A stretch of DNA of 64,000 nucleotides from Metallyticus violacea (GCA_030762175.1 CM060843.1:112249369-112313368), one strand, 5' to 3'; numbered from the stretch's first letter, positions 46,751-58,748 are shown. Notes: a model not told the origin generated them from the letters alone. Program-made: numbers and translations.

Positions 46751-47974
46751 AGATGCATATGTTTCGGGCCCAACCACTTTCTATATATGATAAAGGCAAA
46801 GACTGTATTTCAACTTCCAATATAGTTACCCTTTATTGCATTACTCTTCTCACACCTTTCAATTAACACCCCCCCCCCAAATAGTCAGAAAAACGGGCAT
46901 AAACAGCATCCATCACTTCATCACTCTTAAATTTCCTTCCTCGAAAGTCTTTCTTGCATTTTGAGGAAATAGTCATTGGAAACTAGATCTGGGCTGTAGG
47001 GTGGATGGTCGATCGCCTTGAAGCCACATTTCTTCCCAGCTTACTTTGCTACAAGAGCTGCGTGCACAGGCGCGTGGTCGTGAAGAAAGCGCAGCTTTAC
47101 TCGCTTTTTCTCTTTGATGGGAACTCGTAGTATGTGCAGTAGGCTAGCATAGTACCCACATTTAGTGTGTTGTTCCTCTCCTTGAGGTTAATGAATATAT
47201 TCACAGTCCAAAAAGATTTTGGGCACAATACATTTTGGTTGACTGAGTGACTTTGGCGTTTAGAAGCGGTGCTTCGCCAAGTTTACGCCACTCCGTTGAT
47301 TCTCTTTTGGACAAGGGATCATAGTAGAGGACCATAGTTTCATCTCCTGTAACAATGGTTTGCGGAACTTCTCTCTAGTTGCCACGGCAGAGCTCCAAAA
47401 TGCATTATGAGTAAAGAAGTCTAGGCACCCATCTTGTGCTAACCTTATTCATGTTTAGTTTAAATGTTCATGAATAATTCGAAGGACTGTTGTTTTAGAA
47501 AAACCCAACCTTGCTGCTATTTCTTTAACTTTCAAACGCCGGTCTTCCATAATTTCTCCTTCGATAAGAGCGATGCTTTCAATAGTGAGCGCCTCCTAGG
47601 GCCGATCTGCACGCTCTTCGCCTTCAATGTTTTCTCGACCCATTCAAAAAAGTCTGGCCCATTGTTTTAGTGTAGAATATGAGGCGATTGAATGGTGTAT
47701 ATCCCCATGCATACTATTCAGTCGCTATATAATTTCATTTGCACTAAGTCCTTCTTTTGTGAAGAACTTATTAATAGCTGGATACTCCATTCTGAACATG
47801 TCACAATTTTCTACACATAGCCTTCTTTATGCAACCAATCTGAACAACTGAACATAGCGGAGCGGAAGTTACAGCTGCAATTATTTACTTAACAGATAAG
47901 GTATGGCACTGAATAAGGACTTTGTGAAGGCGATAATCCCTATCGGCGAGGCCGGAAACTTCTGACTATCCTCG
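46751..47974 (-). mobile_element. mariner copy D (DD34D), left end eroded
   Basis: Minus-strand copy. The right end (GCCGGAAACTTCTGACTATC then CTCG) and TA at 47975-47976 are intact. The left end is damaged: it reads AGATGCATATGTTTCGGGCC, so the GAGGGTAG part is lost or altered. A 10-C run lies at 46869-46878. No A/B-type stop or insertion; instead several deletions. Confidence 0.9.
46866..47799 (-). pseudogene. mariner transposase pseudogene, copy D
   Basis: Starts at the ATG at 47799 (or 47790, the equivalent of the start used in copy A). It is fragmented, with no long sense frame remaining. Recognisable pieces include the second HTH (about 47480-47560), TGDETMVLYYDP (reverse of the block at about 47320-47350) and the HDHAPVH region (about 47060-47090). 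At the latter CATGACCACGCGCC changes the usual HDN to HDH. A deletion removes the segment that holds the stop in copies A and B. The 68- and 74-codon plus-strand frames here are shadows. Confidence 0.85.
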
Positions 47975-47976
47975 TA

Positions 47977-48484
47977 CATCATTACAAACGCCAAAACTCA
48001 ACAGCTAAATGCAGATAATATGATTAGTTAGAAATAAAGCAATGCTTTGAATGAGAACAAGGGCCAAAGTTTGGTAACAATAATTTTAATACGGCTTTAG
48101 GAATGCATATGGGGGGGGGGGGGGAGGAAAGATCCGACCTTCAGTTTGAGACACATCTGAGGGACTGAATGTTTTTCAGCGTTTCATTTTTCTGCTGCAG
48201 TGTCTCATCTTCCTTTTTTCCGCTTTAGCTTCAGGAATGTTATCTTATGCTTCGTCGTTTTATAACCGGCGTTGTAATCTCTTGCACTGTCTTTCCTCTC
48301 TTCCTTCCGAGTCTCTTACATTTCATTCATTGTCTTCTCTGTTCCCCTTTCCCTTGCAATATTACTTCACATATCATTCTGAAGGGCCTTTCCCTCGCAG
48401 CGTCTCCATGTTCATACACCAAGTTTAATGCCTAGTCTGCAACTGCGCTATAATGGGTTTTTGTTCCCGTTCTACCGCATACCC
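47977..48484. other. Spacer with poly-G run
   Basis: A G homopolymer lies at 48112-48124. The overlapping 62-63 codon frames at 48237-48435 have no domain. Confidence 0.5.
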
Positions 48485-48535
48485 CACTGAAGTGGTTCTT
48501 AAAATGAGGGGCGCGACCCAGGGGAAGAAAGAAAA
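48485..48535 (+). mobile_element. hAT-type terminal end, isolated
   Basis: AGTGGTTCTTAAAATGAGGG followed by GCGCGACCCAGGGG closely follows the common hAT end pattern (AGTGGTTCTCAAACTGTGGGTCGCGACCC, here in pieces). No matching opposite end was found nearby, so this is a lone end or a truncated MITE. Confidence 0.5.
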
Positions 48536-48808
48536 TGTGAAGAAGTAGCATTTGAAGGCATTGGACCATCATCGCAATACTGGTATAGCGCATTTCCCAT
48601 ACAGTGTGCGGTAAAAGTGCGTTATTTCAGTGAATCTGAGTGAAATGTACCTTCATACAGGTATTAAATTCATTAAACGCAACTGCTATATAAAATATTT
48701 TAATTCCGATGTTATAATAATATTTTTTCTACTGTTCACTTAAAAAGCATTGTTTTCAGTAAAATATTTGAAGTCCGGAATACCAGTCCCGGGAAGAATA
48801 TATAGTCC

Positions 48809-48870
48809 TCATTTCGCTGGTTAATCAGACCAACATCCCACAGGTGACTTCCGATTAACCAGCGAAATGA
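48809..48870. repeat. Perfect 18-bp inverted repeat
   Basis: Left arm TCATTTCGCTGGTTAATC at 48809-48826 and right arm GATTAACCAGCGAAATGA at 48853-48870 are exact reverse complements, separated by 26 nt. No transposase, TIR or tRNA boxes belong to it. As RNA or single-stranded DNA it would form a strong hairpin. Confidence 0.95.
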
Positions 48871-48892
48871 ATGCCTAACTGCTCTAGTGAAT

Positions 48893-49385
48893 TGAATTGA
48901 ATTATTAGGGCTGGAGGAAGATATTTCGTTACTCCAGCTTTGCTCAGGGATTGACTATTTGTGTCTAGCTTTCAATGGAGGCACCTTAGGGAGGAAGGGA
49001 TAAAGTGAAGGAGCCGCAGGCCCCACCATGATCTACGTGTGGTGATGGGGTTCCTCACATTGTTTCCAGATAGAACAGCGACCTCGGCGGAGTCCGCTCC
49101 CCCTCCCCCAAGAAGTTCGAACTCTTCAGAAGGGCGCTTCGCTTCTATATTAGAAGTTGAGGCGAAAACCTTTCCAAAGGCAAGCCACCGTCACACCGCA
49201 CCAGCCAACTCACCCGGACACTTTCAACCTGTAGCAATCTGAATGGAATAATCAATTAAATGAGAGGGTAGGAAATTCGTGGAAAAGAAAACTTCATCTT
49301 AGCGACTTGGGAAAACAGGAAACCGCCCCGGGACGTGCCGATTACGAGTCCTAAGTATTATCTACTGAGCAAACCTTCTAATTAA
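48893..49385 (-). repeat. SINE-E copy E2, fuller copy
   Basis: The body shares with E1 (9262-9545) the GAAAACCTTTCCAAAGGCAA, CGCACCAGCC and GGACACTTTC blocks. Beyond E1's limit, at the high end, a tRNA-like head appears on the minus strand: GCTCAGTAGATAATAC (A-box-like), GGACTCGTAATC with anticodon-loop-like CTCGTAA, and a degraded B box in GTCCCGGGGCGG. The plus frame at 49039-49242 is repeat sequence. Confidence 0.65.
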
Positions 49386-49850
49386 AGAAATTTGACATAT
49401 TGGAAGATATGAGCATTACAGTACGGTATATTCTTATTAATTCAACACAGAAACAATACTAAATAATGATTACATGCTACAAAATATTCTGGTAAATTAC
49501 AGAATGATCAGGTGTGTGTTCATTCTTCCAGCCTTTTCCATATTTCTGTAAAAAGTATTATATATGACTATTATTTATTATCATAATTTCTTGAACAGTT
49601 TCAACCAATCTAAATTCCAAAAGGATTTATGAAATGAAAGTACATACCTCTTTTATATCACAATTTTTCTGATTTTAGTAGCGTTCTTTTCTCTAATAAA
49701 AATATAGCCCAAGTTCTCGTAAAAGGTTACCATTTTGTTTTGTTTTGAATGTACTGGTGTACATTTCTTTTAGATTATTTTATATAAACGTATATCAAGA
49801 TATGTGTTCATTTATAAAGATTATAAAAATAAAATTTTGTTTTAAGAATA

Positions 49851-49852
<2 letters not shown>
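49386..49852. other. AT-rich spacer
   Basis: Nothing recognised. Confidence 0.5.

Positions 49853-49882
<30 letters not shown>
49853..49882. repeat. (TA)n microsatellite
   Basis: A pure TA tract directly abutting a transposon end. The flanking TA of the inserted end cannot be told apart from the repeat. Confidence 0.95.
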
Positions 49883-49885
<3 letters not shown>

Positions 49886-49925
49886 GGTGCAAAAATGTAC
49901 ACACACTTCAAGCAAAGAAAATACC
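49883..49925 (-). mobile_element. Lone end of the DD41D-like TIR family
   Basis: GAGGGTGCAAAAATGTACAC followed by CAAGCAAAGAAAA matches the reverse of the right end of derivative 1 (reverse of the 2480-2523 region). Homology stops after about 45 bp, and the sequence to 50100 is different. So it is either a truncated copy or a further MITE that shares only the ends. No opposite end was seen. Confidence 0.65.
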
Positions 49926-50099
49926 GTGTTTTTGCCCTGTATGAGCCTTGCGCCTGACTCCTAGAGTCCGAGAAAGCAACCAGTCGAAACTGGTACATAC
50001 AGCATACGCCACTCTGTATTTCTTGCATTAATGTAAGTTTATTATTGTGTGCAAGCTCTGCATAAAAGAACACGAAAGTTCTTGGTGGAAAAAAAATAC

Positions 50100-53000
50100 C
50101 ATAGAAATTTCAGACAATTTTATCAGCTAAGTCAATGGCAAGTTTATTCAAAGCTGACTTTTCAGCTGAATTCTTCCCGGCTCCTAAAGTTCAATTTATA
50201 AATATAGGATCGATATACTACTTAGAATTCTTATATCAGGGAACATTTCCTCAAATCGTATTTGAAATTGGTGAGCCGATTCTGCATATATCTACATAAG
50301 AGTATAATCCATTCGTATGTAAATCATTGCATATAAGGCGCGATACACATGTGTCTGAAAACAAAACAATAATGTTGCGTTCAGTTAACGGAAAACTTTA
50401 CTTATTAGCTTTAAAGCAAATAAAACAATATTAAATTTGGTACTTATCACACATTTTACAAGAATAAGAAAATCACAATTTAAGCTGTTCTGTTTTTGAT
50501 TGACTAGAATAACTTATGATGTCTGCTTCGTACATAAACGTTCATTAAATTTTTCTTCTTTTTTCAGGTGAATTTTAACTGAAAGTTGTTGAATCGTAGA
50601 AATTGTAAGTATTTAAATTGGTATTTTGCTCATATTGTACAACTTAAGTAAAACAGCATAAACAAAATATTTGCCTTATTGTGTTTATCCTTATAGAACA
50701 CTATGGTTTATGTCCCAATACCACGTTTTTATTCCTGCGAAATATTTCCTTTCATCTTCATGACCTGTCTGTTCTAACTTTTTAGTGTGACTATTTAGCT
50801 CATGAATCAGTTACCAATTCGGTATAAGATTATCAGGAATTCCAACCAATCACAGCTGCCTATCATTTCCTTTTTAACACTTTCATTTTATCGCATCTAC
50901 GTACAGTTGTTTTTATTAAATTCATCGGAACAACGCATATTTATAGGTACTTTGGCCTAAATAAAACAACATATCCCGAAAATATTTTAATTTCGATCTT
51001 CATCTCTTTTTGACTTTCATCTGTTTGACTGTTACCAGAAATTAAAATGTCGGGTTGGATAATAATGACTGTAAGCACATCTATATTTATAATGTTATTC
51101 GCTAAATTGTCAAAATAGACACAACTCGAGCTCCAAATTCTGTAAAGATAAACTCTGGAGCTCTGGTTGTGTCACTACAAATAATTTTTGCATGATTCGT
51201 TTTTCGCTGCCTTTCCAATTAGTAGTTTATCCCTCCTCTTCTGCTCGAGGATCATCGAGGTTAGGTTTAACTGATATTAAATAGGGCTGTAAAAAAAAAA
51301 AGACTAAAAGCAGCAAGGATTTTCTTTCCTGAAATTTATTTCTACTATGTTGAAGCATTCTCTTCTCTTTTCTGTTTTTCTTGTGCAGATTTTAAATTTC
51401 CGCCCCAGCTTCAAACTAATCTGTCAGTTTTTGTCCCGAGCCCGGCCGCAGTGGTTTGTGTTTAAAGCTGCTCTTTCATTCTTTCTAAACGCCGTTAGAA
51501 ACTTTACTTGTAGGTACTAATAATAACTTACACTCTTAATCCTTTCCGCCGTATTCATGTGTTCCATCATTTCGTTGTTCTATTCCTTGTCACAGTGCGT
51601 GTCTGTTCAGCTGTTTTGAAAGATGTCGTTTCAGCATTGTGTTCTAGAGATATCTGTTTGTAATTCAAGTACCGTTTCTGGTCTAAGCTTCATTATGAAA
51701 TGTGCTGATGTTATTTTCTTCTCTCTTTTCTGTTTCCATAGATCAGATCATCTAACATGTTCCGACGTCAGCCCCATCTCATTCTTTGTCTACGTATACA
51801 CTTTCTCTCCTTGGTTCGAGTTGTAACGAGGTATTTCTGAATTCATTCTATTTAAATTTTCTCTGTGATCATCTTGTATGCTTTGTTTGTTTATATAACT
51901 TCTCTGTTAAAACCTCTTGCTGTGGAAGGCATTTTATTGGCTACATTGGCATTACAACAACAACAAAAATGAAAGAAAAGAAAGACAAAAGAAAAGGGGG
52001 GTAAAAGCAATGCCCACATTATCACCCTATAAACCTTCAATGTGCGCTCTTTTCTGTTGGTAGCGCGACAATGGTCACAATATATTGCATATCACATCAA
52101 CTTATGAACCCACCTTACTTCAACTTTCCGCAAATGAAGGTCTTCTCGTGCAATACTGTGATTAGTTCACTTCCAAAAGCCAGTTTCTACCTGCAACTCA
52201 AGTACGGTACATCGATTATCTGATTCCATACAGTTGGCGATTTCCACACACATTCACAGGTCTTGCTGAACATTAAATATTATTGTTAGAATTGCATCGT
52301 CACTAAATTCTCTAACCTACCTACTGATAGTTTGGAAGGGAATTATTCCTTAAAGCTTCCATCAGCTCTGTGTAGCATTCTCTGGCAGTTCGCCCGCTAT
52401 TTTCACATAAGAACACCTTTCAAGCCGAGTATGATGCTTAACTTACCAGTAACATTTCTCACTTTGTGTGCGATACCATTCTTTACATGTGTAGTGAAAT
52501 CTCTCACAACACGTGACACTATCTTAAGGGTGTGCTTACAAATTGTGTTCACACTCTTTATCTATTAAAAAAACATAATTGCTTAACTTATACCCCAATA
52601 CTCGTATAAAATCATGGAACAACTGTTACTATATAGTATTTTTATTTAGTCTGTAGTTGTTTTTACTCAGTATCTTTTTATTAATCCGCAAATACTCTGC
52701 AACTTTGCAACTACATTTATTACATCTCCATCATATGAATGAGACATCATAGTGGGGATAATTAAAATATTTCATTTGTATTAAAACATTCTTGCCTGTG
52801 GTAATCCAATATGTTCTTTCTTTGTATTACCATTACTTTCGTCTTTATTATTTTTTTTTCAAAATATATCCTTTACATACCTAATTTATATAATGAATAT
52901 ATTCATTTGGAGTTCGTGTTCTGTATTGGATGTTATAGCTTGAACATCAGCATTAAGTTTTGAAAACAGTTGGTTCTAATTTTATTTCCTAATTTCTTCA

Positions 53001-53324
53001 TGTTTTCAATTCTATTATAATCATATATACGAGATTGATGTTGAATATAATTTATGAAAGCTAAATTTTGATTCATTCGTTGATTATTTTCACATAGTTA
53101 TTTCTTATTTTATTTTTGCTTACTTTAAAGTGAATATTATATTGTTAAATAAATTCCTAATATCGTCTGTAATATATTTCAGGGTTCTATTTTCTGTAAT
53201 TACATTACTTTTTCAATGTTTCTAAAACTTTACCAAAGTCTGGAATTTCTGGAAGCGTTTTTTTTTATTCGTTACTCTTTTATCCTTTATTGAAATCTAT
53301 AATTATATTAATGTAGACACCCTA
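50100..53324. other. Long AT-rich spacer
   Basis: About 3.2 kb with no gene or SINE recognised apart from the hairpin at 51118-51173, listed separately. Frames of 67-78 codons (51623-52568) are T-rich and have no domain. Confidence 0.45.
51118..51173. repeat. Hairpin, 18-bp arms with two mismatches
   Basis: GACACAACTCGAGCTCCA at 51118-51135 pairs with TGGAGCTCTGGTTGTGTC at 51156-51173 (16 of 18), with a 20-nt loop. The total size of about 56 nt is in the range of a short precursor hairpin or a tiny foldback, but nothing else supports a small-RNA gene. Confidence 0.85.
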
Positions 53325-53945
53325 TCTACAAGTTGATTAAAATAGTATTGACAAGGCTTAGAATGTTGTGCGAATCCACAAACAGATCATTTTTAAGAGA
53401 GGATCCATCCGGAAATGCATGGCTTGAACGCCGTGAAACACCAAAGTATGAGAACGCTTCGGCTATGGTAATGGGGTGCATTTCCACAATAATCGAGAGC
53501 ATCGTGCCTGCTGCATGGATTCGTGCAATAATGCACTCATTCTCTGTGAGACACTTTCTCTTTCGGGTTTCTTTTCGCCCACACATGCATACTGTGCAAG
53601 TTTACAATCTCGTCTAGTCCTACTGATCCATGCAGCGTGTGATACTTCGCAAGTCTTTGACCTTGTGCGCCAATCTGCACTGCCAATGATGCTCTGTAAT
53701 CAAGTTGAAGGTCGATAATTTGAACCCTTTTGTGGTGTTTTTATGTGTTGGTAGAAAATTCTTAATGAAATATAGAATCCACGCCCATCACCATATCCAA
53801 AGCGTTTTCATACTTTGATGTCCCACTGAGCTTAAACCATGCATTTCTTGACATGGGCCCCTTCTTGAAAACCTCTCAGTTTTCCGTATCCAAAACATGC
53901 AAAGTGTCGTCGATATTATTTTAAATCACCCTGTGTACAAGATAT
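53325..53945. mobile_element. Foldback element with long imperfect inverted arms
   Basis: The outer arms are reverse complements with moderate divergence. The left arm (53325-53505) includes GAAATGCATGGCTTGAACG, CCAAAGTATGAGAACGCTTC and GGCTATGGTAATGGGG. Reading the right arm (53765-53945) in reverse gives GAAATGCATGGTTTAAGC, TCAAAGTATGAAAACGCTTT and GGATATGGTGATGGGC. The interior (53505-53765) also contains inverted pieces (GCTGCATGGAT on both strands). No transposase is recognised. The frames of 80-94 codons here lie in the arms and are not genes. It may be a foldback/MITE or two copies of one repeat in opposite orientation. Confidence 0.7.
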
Positions 53946-56519
53946 TTATATTGTAATTTGTTTCTTCTATTAATTAATCTGTCGTATTTATTTAACCAAA
54001 GGTTTCAAATACTCGTATTATAATAATTTAATTTATATCCTACATTTAGATTAATTGATTTGCATGACGGTTAAGTTAAAGTTGATTTACTAATTGCACC
54101 TACAAGAGTTGAACTTTAAATTTAATAACGCAGTGTTAGGAAATAATTTCATTAAATATATTCATCTCCACAATAAACTATTTATGTGTTGCTCTACTCG
54201 CTATATTTCATGGAAAATGAAGTTAGGAATAAATTTTAGTTCATATCCGTTGATAACGGACATAATTGTATGGGTACAATATTAAAACACCAAATTTTTA
54301 CATATAATCGTATATATAAAATAATTTTAAATGTGTTAATTATTTCCTTGTGTTAATTATACGTTTATTTCTTCTTGATGTAAACTTATGACAGTTTTAA
54401 TATAGATACTGTAGGAAACTGTAAGATTTATCATATGAAAGTTAAACTTGTAGGTTATTGCTTTGGGGGATTCTTTTGTTTGGGAAGTAAATTTTGAAAG
54501 GCCTTCTACAGATTTTCGTCCTTTGGAAGTATTGTGTTCATTTGAAACGGTACAAATCACATGGATATGGATTTTGGTTAAAAGAGCAATGCCCCAAAAT
54601 CTCCTAGCAATTCCGTTTCAAATCATCTCGTGTAGTTTTGGCAGGGCGAAATCGAGCAGCTCTTGAAGGGCAGTTTAGGAAGCCTAGTAATGGAATCATG
54701 AAAGGGATATCTGCTGTTCGAATCCAGTCAGTGCTGTTGCCTCTGACTGAGGTTTATTTTCAGATTCTCATCTGTCCCCGCCTGCTCTAAACCTAGGCCT
54801 GCTACGCTTCCCTACCTCTCCCCCAAAATTCCTATTTAATCTATCACATGTATCATGTGATCATCGCCTGTAATGCGACAGGCATTAATCACAATTGAAG
54901 TAAAAACCCTCCTGATGTCAGAGTCCTGGAAGTTTTGCTCCGGTATTTATAAAGTAAAGATGGTAATGGAGGGAAACATTTATGGAAAAGGATTTCATTT
55001 GATTTTTTTGGATTCTCAGGGATTGATGTTGATATCTTCATCTCCGATAATTGGTTTTCACAGACTTATAGTTTGGAATGTTGATACTCTTCTGCCGGAT
55101 ATTTTCATGGTGCCGATACCATACGGGAGGGGTCTAGGAAATTAATAAGATTTCTCGTGATAGGAGACGAAACACAATTTGTCGTTCAGAGTCACCGTTA
55201 CTTCTTGGAGAATTTTGGGCAATATGTGCCACTTTACCACTAACTGTGGCTATTTCTATAATGTCCTAACGCACATTAATAACTCTAATCCTGACCTCCA
55301 CTAAACTCAACTAATTGTAAGACGCAAATGCCTACTCCTTAATGATTATTTTCACTAAAATATTCTTCGATGAACTGAACTAAACTGATGGTCAGACTGG
55401 ACTCTCTTTGCACTGACGTGACTTGAACTAAACTGAAAATACCTTTCCACTTCTATTGCCTCACTGACTCGGACTGAACGGAGAAAGAATGTGTGTATGG
55501 GCCACAAAATTACAAGACTAGATAAATATGGCAGTCGGCCGGTCTCACGAAGCTGTCATTATTCTTTTAAAATATGCTTTTAGAAAAATGTACAAGCTCC
55601 ACATCTCTATTGAGTAATCTGTTCCCCACGGTTATTTTCTGCTACATTATTGGTCAGGTGGCTTACGTGACATCTTTCACATATTACGTGGTACTGTTAG
55701 CATTTCCCTTCGAGAAGTTATTACCTTGTATTTCATCCCCATAGTTGCCATGTTTTATTACGCCTAACCTGCTTTACAATTTTCTAACAGAATACAAATT
55801 GAACTTCTTTTTCAAGGACCCTCTTTTAGAAATTTCTCCAGGAAATATAGGTTTGCAGTTTTGTTTGGCTCATCTTTACAAATATTGTTTACAATAGGCT
55901 ATAAGTTTCTCTGTTGCTGTTTTCAGGTCAAGAACAGAGAATAGGGAGGGTTTCTAACCTGGTAAGAAAATCACTTGTACCGGAAATAAAAATGATACTA
56001 TACTCATGACTATAATAAGGAAGTTAAATAAAAGTAAATAAGTAAGTAAATAAAAGTAATTAATATATTAACCCTAATTTAATTGGGGTGGCAGCTCATA
56101 AATAGCACTTCAGTCTGTTCATGATACTTCGCCTAAGATCTGCAGGTCTGCCTTTATAGTCCTGCGCATTGATATTTTGATTTTGCCACAGAAAGATCAC
56201 CAACCAGATCTCAGTAATTCCAACTATAATTATATAACATATAGAGCATATATTGTGCATAGATCCAAATACCTTAAAATATGCAGGACGTATTTTAGAG
56301 AAATAATATTCACCCAACATTATGCAATATCAATACTTTAGCTTCAAAGCTTTTAAACTTTGTCCTAACTTTCCTAATGTTTCATTTCAGCTTTTCATGT
56401 CCACAGGAAGACAATGCAATATGATATATTTTTTATTATATGATTGTTTTTGTGATGAGGTATGAAAATTATATTTGGTTTTTTTTTTTTTGTTGCAAAT
56501 GTTCACTATTACATAGGGA
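53946..56519. other. Long AT-rich spacer
   Basis: About 2.6 kb. The only hint is at 54670-54830, where TGTTCGAATCCAG could be a B box followed by a pyrimidine-rich body (CTGTCCCCGCCTGCTC). That is too weak to call a SINE. The 90-codon frame at 54873-55145 has no domain. Confidence 0.45.
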
Positions 56520-56740
56520 CAGCCACGGGTGGCCAAGGCCGTTAAGGCGCGGACTCGTGAGCGGGAGCTCTGGGGTTCGAATCCTACCAGGACCGTCCTC
56601 CCTGACTGGGGTATTTTCAAGGTTTTCCTCAGTCCTCGTATATCATTTCATCCCGATATATCATTTCATCTCATGTATCATCAGTGTCCACCGCCCGTAG
56701 TGCCTCAGTAGTAAAATGGGCGTTAAACACTACTAAAAAA
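56520..56740 (+). repeat. SINE-B copy B8, best head
   Basis: Clearest head of the family. The A-box region is GGTGGCCAAGGCCGTTAAGG, the anticodon loop CTCGTGA (CGT position, tRNA-Thr-like), and the B box GGTTCGAATCC. The body follows with CCAGGACCGTCCTCCCTGAC and GGTTTTCCTCAGTCCTCG. The middle GTTTAGG block is missing, replaced by a short TATCATTTCATC duplication. The final block is CCGCCCGTAGTGCCTCAGTA, then GGGCGTTAAACAC and a short A-rich tail. The 60-86 codon frames here are SINE read-through. Confidence 0.95.
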
Positions 56741-58044
56741 ACTGTTAGGTAAGAAGAAGTATGTTGACGAAAACGTATATTAAAATATATGGGCAGCTTT
56801 TGTACTTTATTGTAACGGAACTTACGCAATTCTCCAGATGGGCGGTCATTATAATTTTAATTGATCTTTTTTTTTCAATTTTAGTATTCGTTTCTGAATG
56901 GAAATTGTATGGCGTAACTTCACCAGAATACAAATATTCAAAGTGGCTTGCGTAGGCTTGAACAGTAGTATTTAAAGGTTTTTCTGTCCCTTCTTCTTCA
57001 CATAAGCGCTTACATTTCTAGCAAACTCCCATTTTATTGTCTCCAAAAAACTTTGGACCCCTAAAACACGAGAAAGAATAATAATAGTATAAATTAAACT
57101 TTATGTAGCGGGCAAGAAATATTATTTCCCTCTTCCCGTCAGTTTATGTTGAAGTGAAGAAATATGACAAAATATTACATGATGCTGTGTTGGGGAGGAG
57201 TCCCAGGCGGGACATTGTGAATTTGATCTTTATTATCCAGCACTTCTAAACGAGAGTTTATGCAGTTTTACCGTAAGCTATACGCAAGTGCCTTTGCTGT
57301 GTAATAACATACAGGAGGGTGTTCTTTCTTTACTTAAAACTTTAGAATAAGGGCTGCGTTTTTTGCTGCCGTTAGAAGAAAAGGGAGGGAGGGGCGTGCT
57401 ACTGTAGAAATGCTCTTCGTCATTTTATCTCTTCTTTGCTTGATGGATGGGAGCATGCCGTTTGCTCAATCACTTCTGTTTTGCAATTCTCTTGTATTGC
57501 CTGCCTCAAAATGAATGTAACAATTTGTTAAAGTCAAAATAATTTGCCAGTGCCAGCTGAGGTCGGTCTCTCGGGCGCGCAGAAGTTCAAGTTCGCATAC
57601 ACTAACCCTTGACATAAGCAATCAATCTTTTACCGCGATCTTCTCCGACACCCTAAGGAATATGCGAGATACTTTAAAAGGAATGAGTACAAAGTCAATG
57701 AACGAAGTGTCAGAAACCCTCTTCCTTTCAACTTTGATTTTAATATGTGAGAAACCGTTAATCTATTTACCAGCTTTACTGCAAGACCTCATTTGAGATT
57801 GTTATTACATGCATCATAGCTGTTATCAATTGTTAACTTGTTTGATGATTATTGTTAGTATAATGCGAGGATTAAAGCGGATGGAAAAGAGAAATGTGCA
57901 TAATAAATAAAAATGTGCGTAATGAATGTATTAAAGAGACCGTTTATGTGCAAACAAGAGTCTAATTGCGAAAAAAAACAATTTATATGCTATGTATATT
58001 TGAAATAATTCATTTTAATTGAAAATGTTTATGATCACATTGTG

Positions 58045-58091
<47 letters not shown>

Positions 58092-58746
58092 ATACAGGTT
58101 GTTTACAGGTTCCCGCTCTCTGTATTTTCCTTTATAATTTTCCAAAGTGTGAACGCAGTTCATTGATAATTGACAAAAATATAGTTCAGTACAATAAGCC
58201 GGATAAATCTCACAGGAATTGTGAAAATGCTGCCATTAACAAAAAGACATCCATGCACCGCTTCTACACGTTATGAAGAATACTCACCAACACATCATGA
58301 GCTCTTATCAGTCACTGAATGTTTTCTTGCATTTCCACGATTATCCACGGTAATCGTTTCAGCGTGTCCCATAGAGAAACAAATCTGGTAGGGTAAAGTC
58401 AGGCGATCTTGATGGCTTATATCGTATAGAAATGACTGAGTCATCAAAGAGCGATACATATTCAGCCATGCTGACATTAGCAACATGGCAGATGGCACCA
58501 TTCATTGTTTGACAGCTGCTTTACTAACGCATGGAACATTTTTCATGGAGACTGCTGTATGCAGTTGCACCAGATAGGCCCAATAATGCAGCGTTACTAC
58601 AAATCAAAACACGCCCCTATTCCCTCTATTATAAAGGGATGTTTCATGCACTATATAAATAATCTTATTAACCCGATGAGGGTATTATAAGAATTGACAT
58701 GTTTAACTTGGTGAGTCTACATGTAGATCGGCATTCCCGGATATTT
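56741..58746. other. AT-rich spacer with (AT)n
   Basis: A pure (AT)n tract lies at 58048-58084. The region 57550-57660 is less AT-rich but unrecognised. Ends at the TA target of mariner E. Confidence 0.5.
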
Positions 58747-58748
58747 TA

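Noticed and set aside
53326..53718. Frames of 80-94 codons on both strands
   Set aside because: They lie in the arms of a foldback repeat; opposite arms give mirror-image frames, which is a structural effect rather than coding.
54660..54830. Possible seventh SINE (TGTTCGAATCCAG as B box)
   Set aside because: The A box is not convincing and no second copy is visible in the window.
57550..57740. Possible Harbinger-type transposase scrap (HPKEYARYFKRNEY-like frame)
   Set aside because: The similarity is too short and no catalytic motif or TIR is present.
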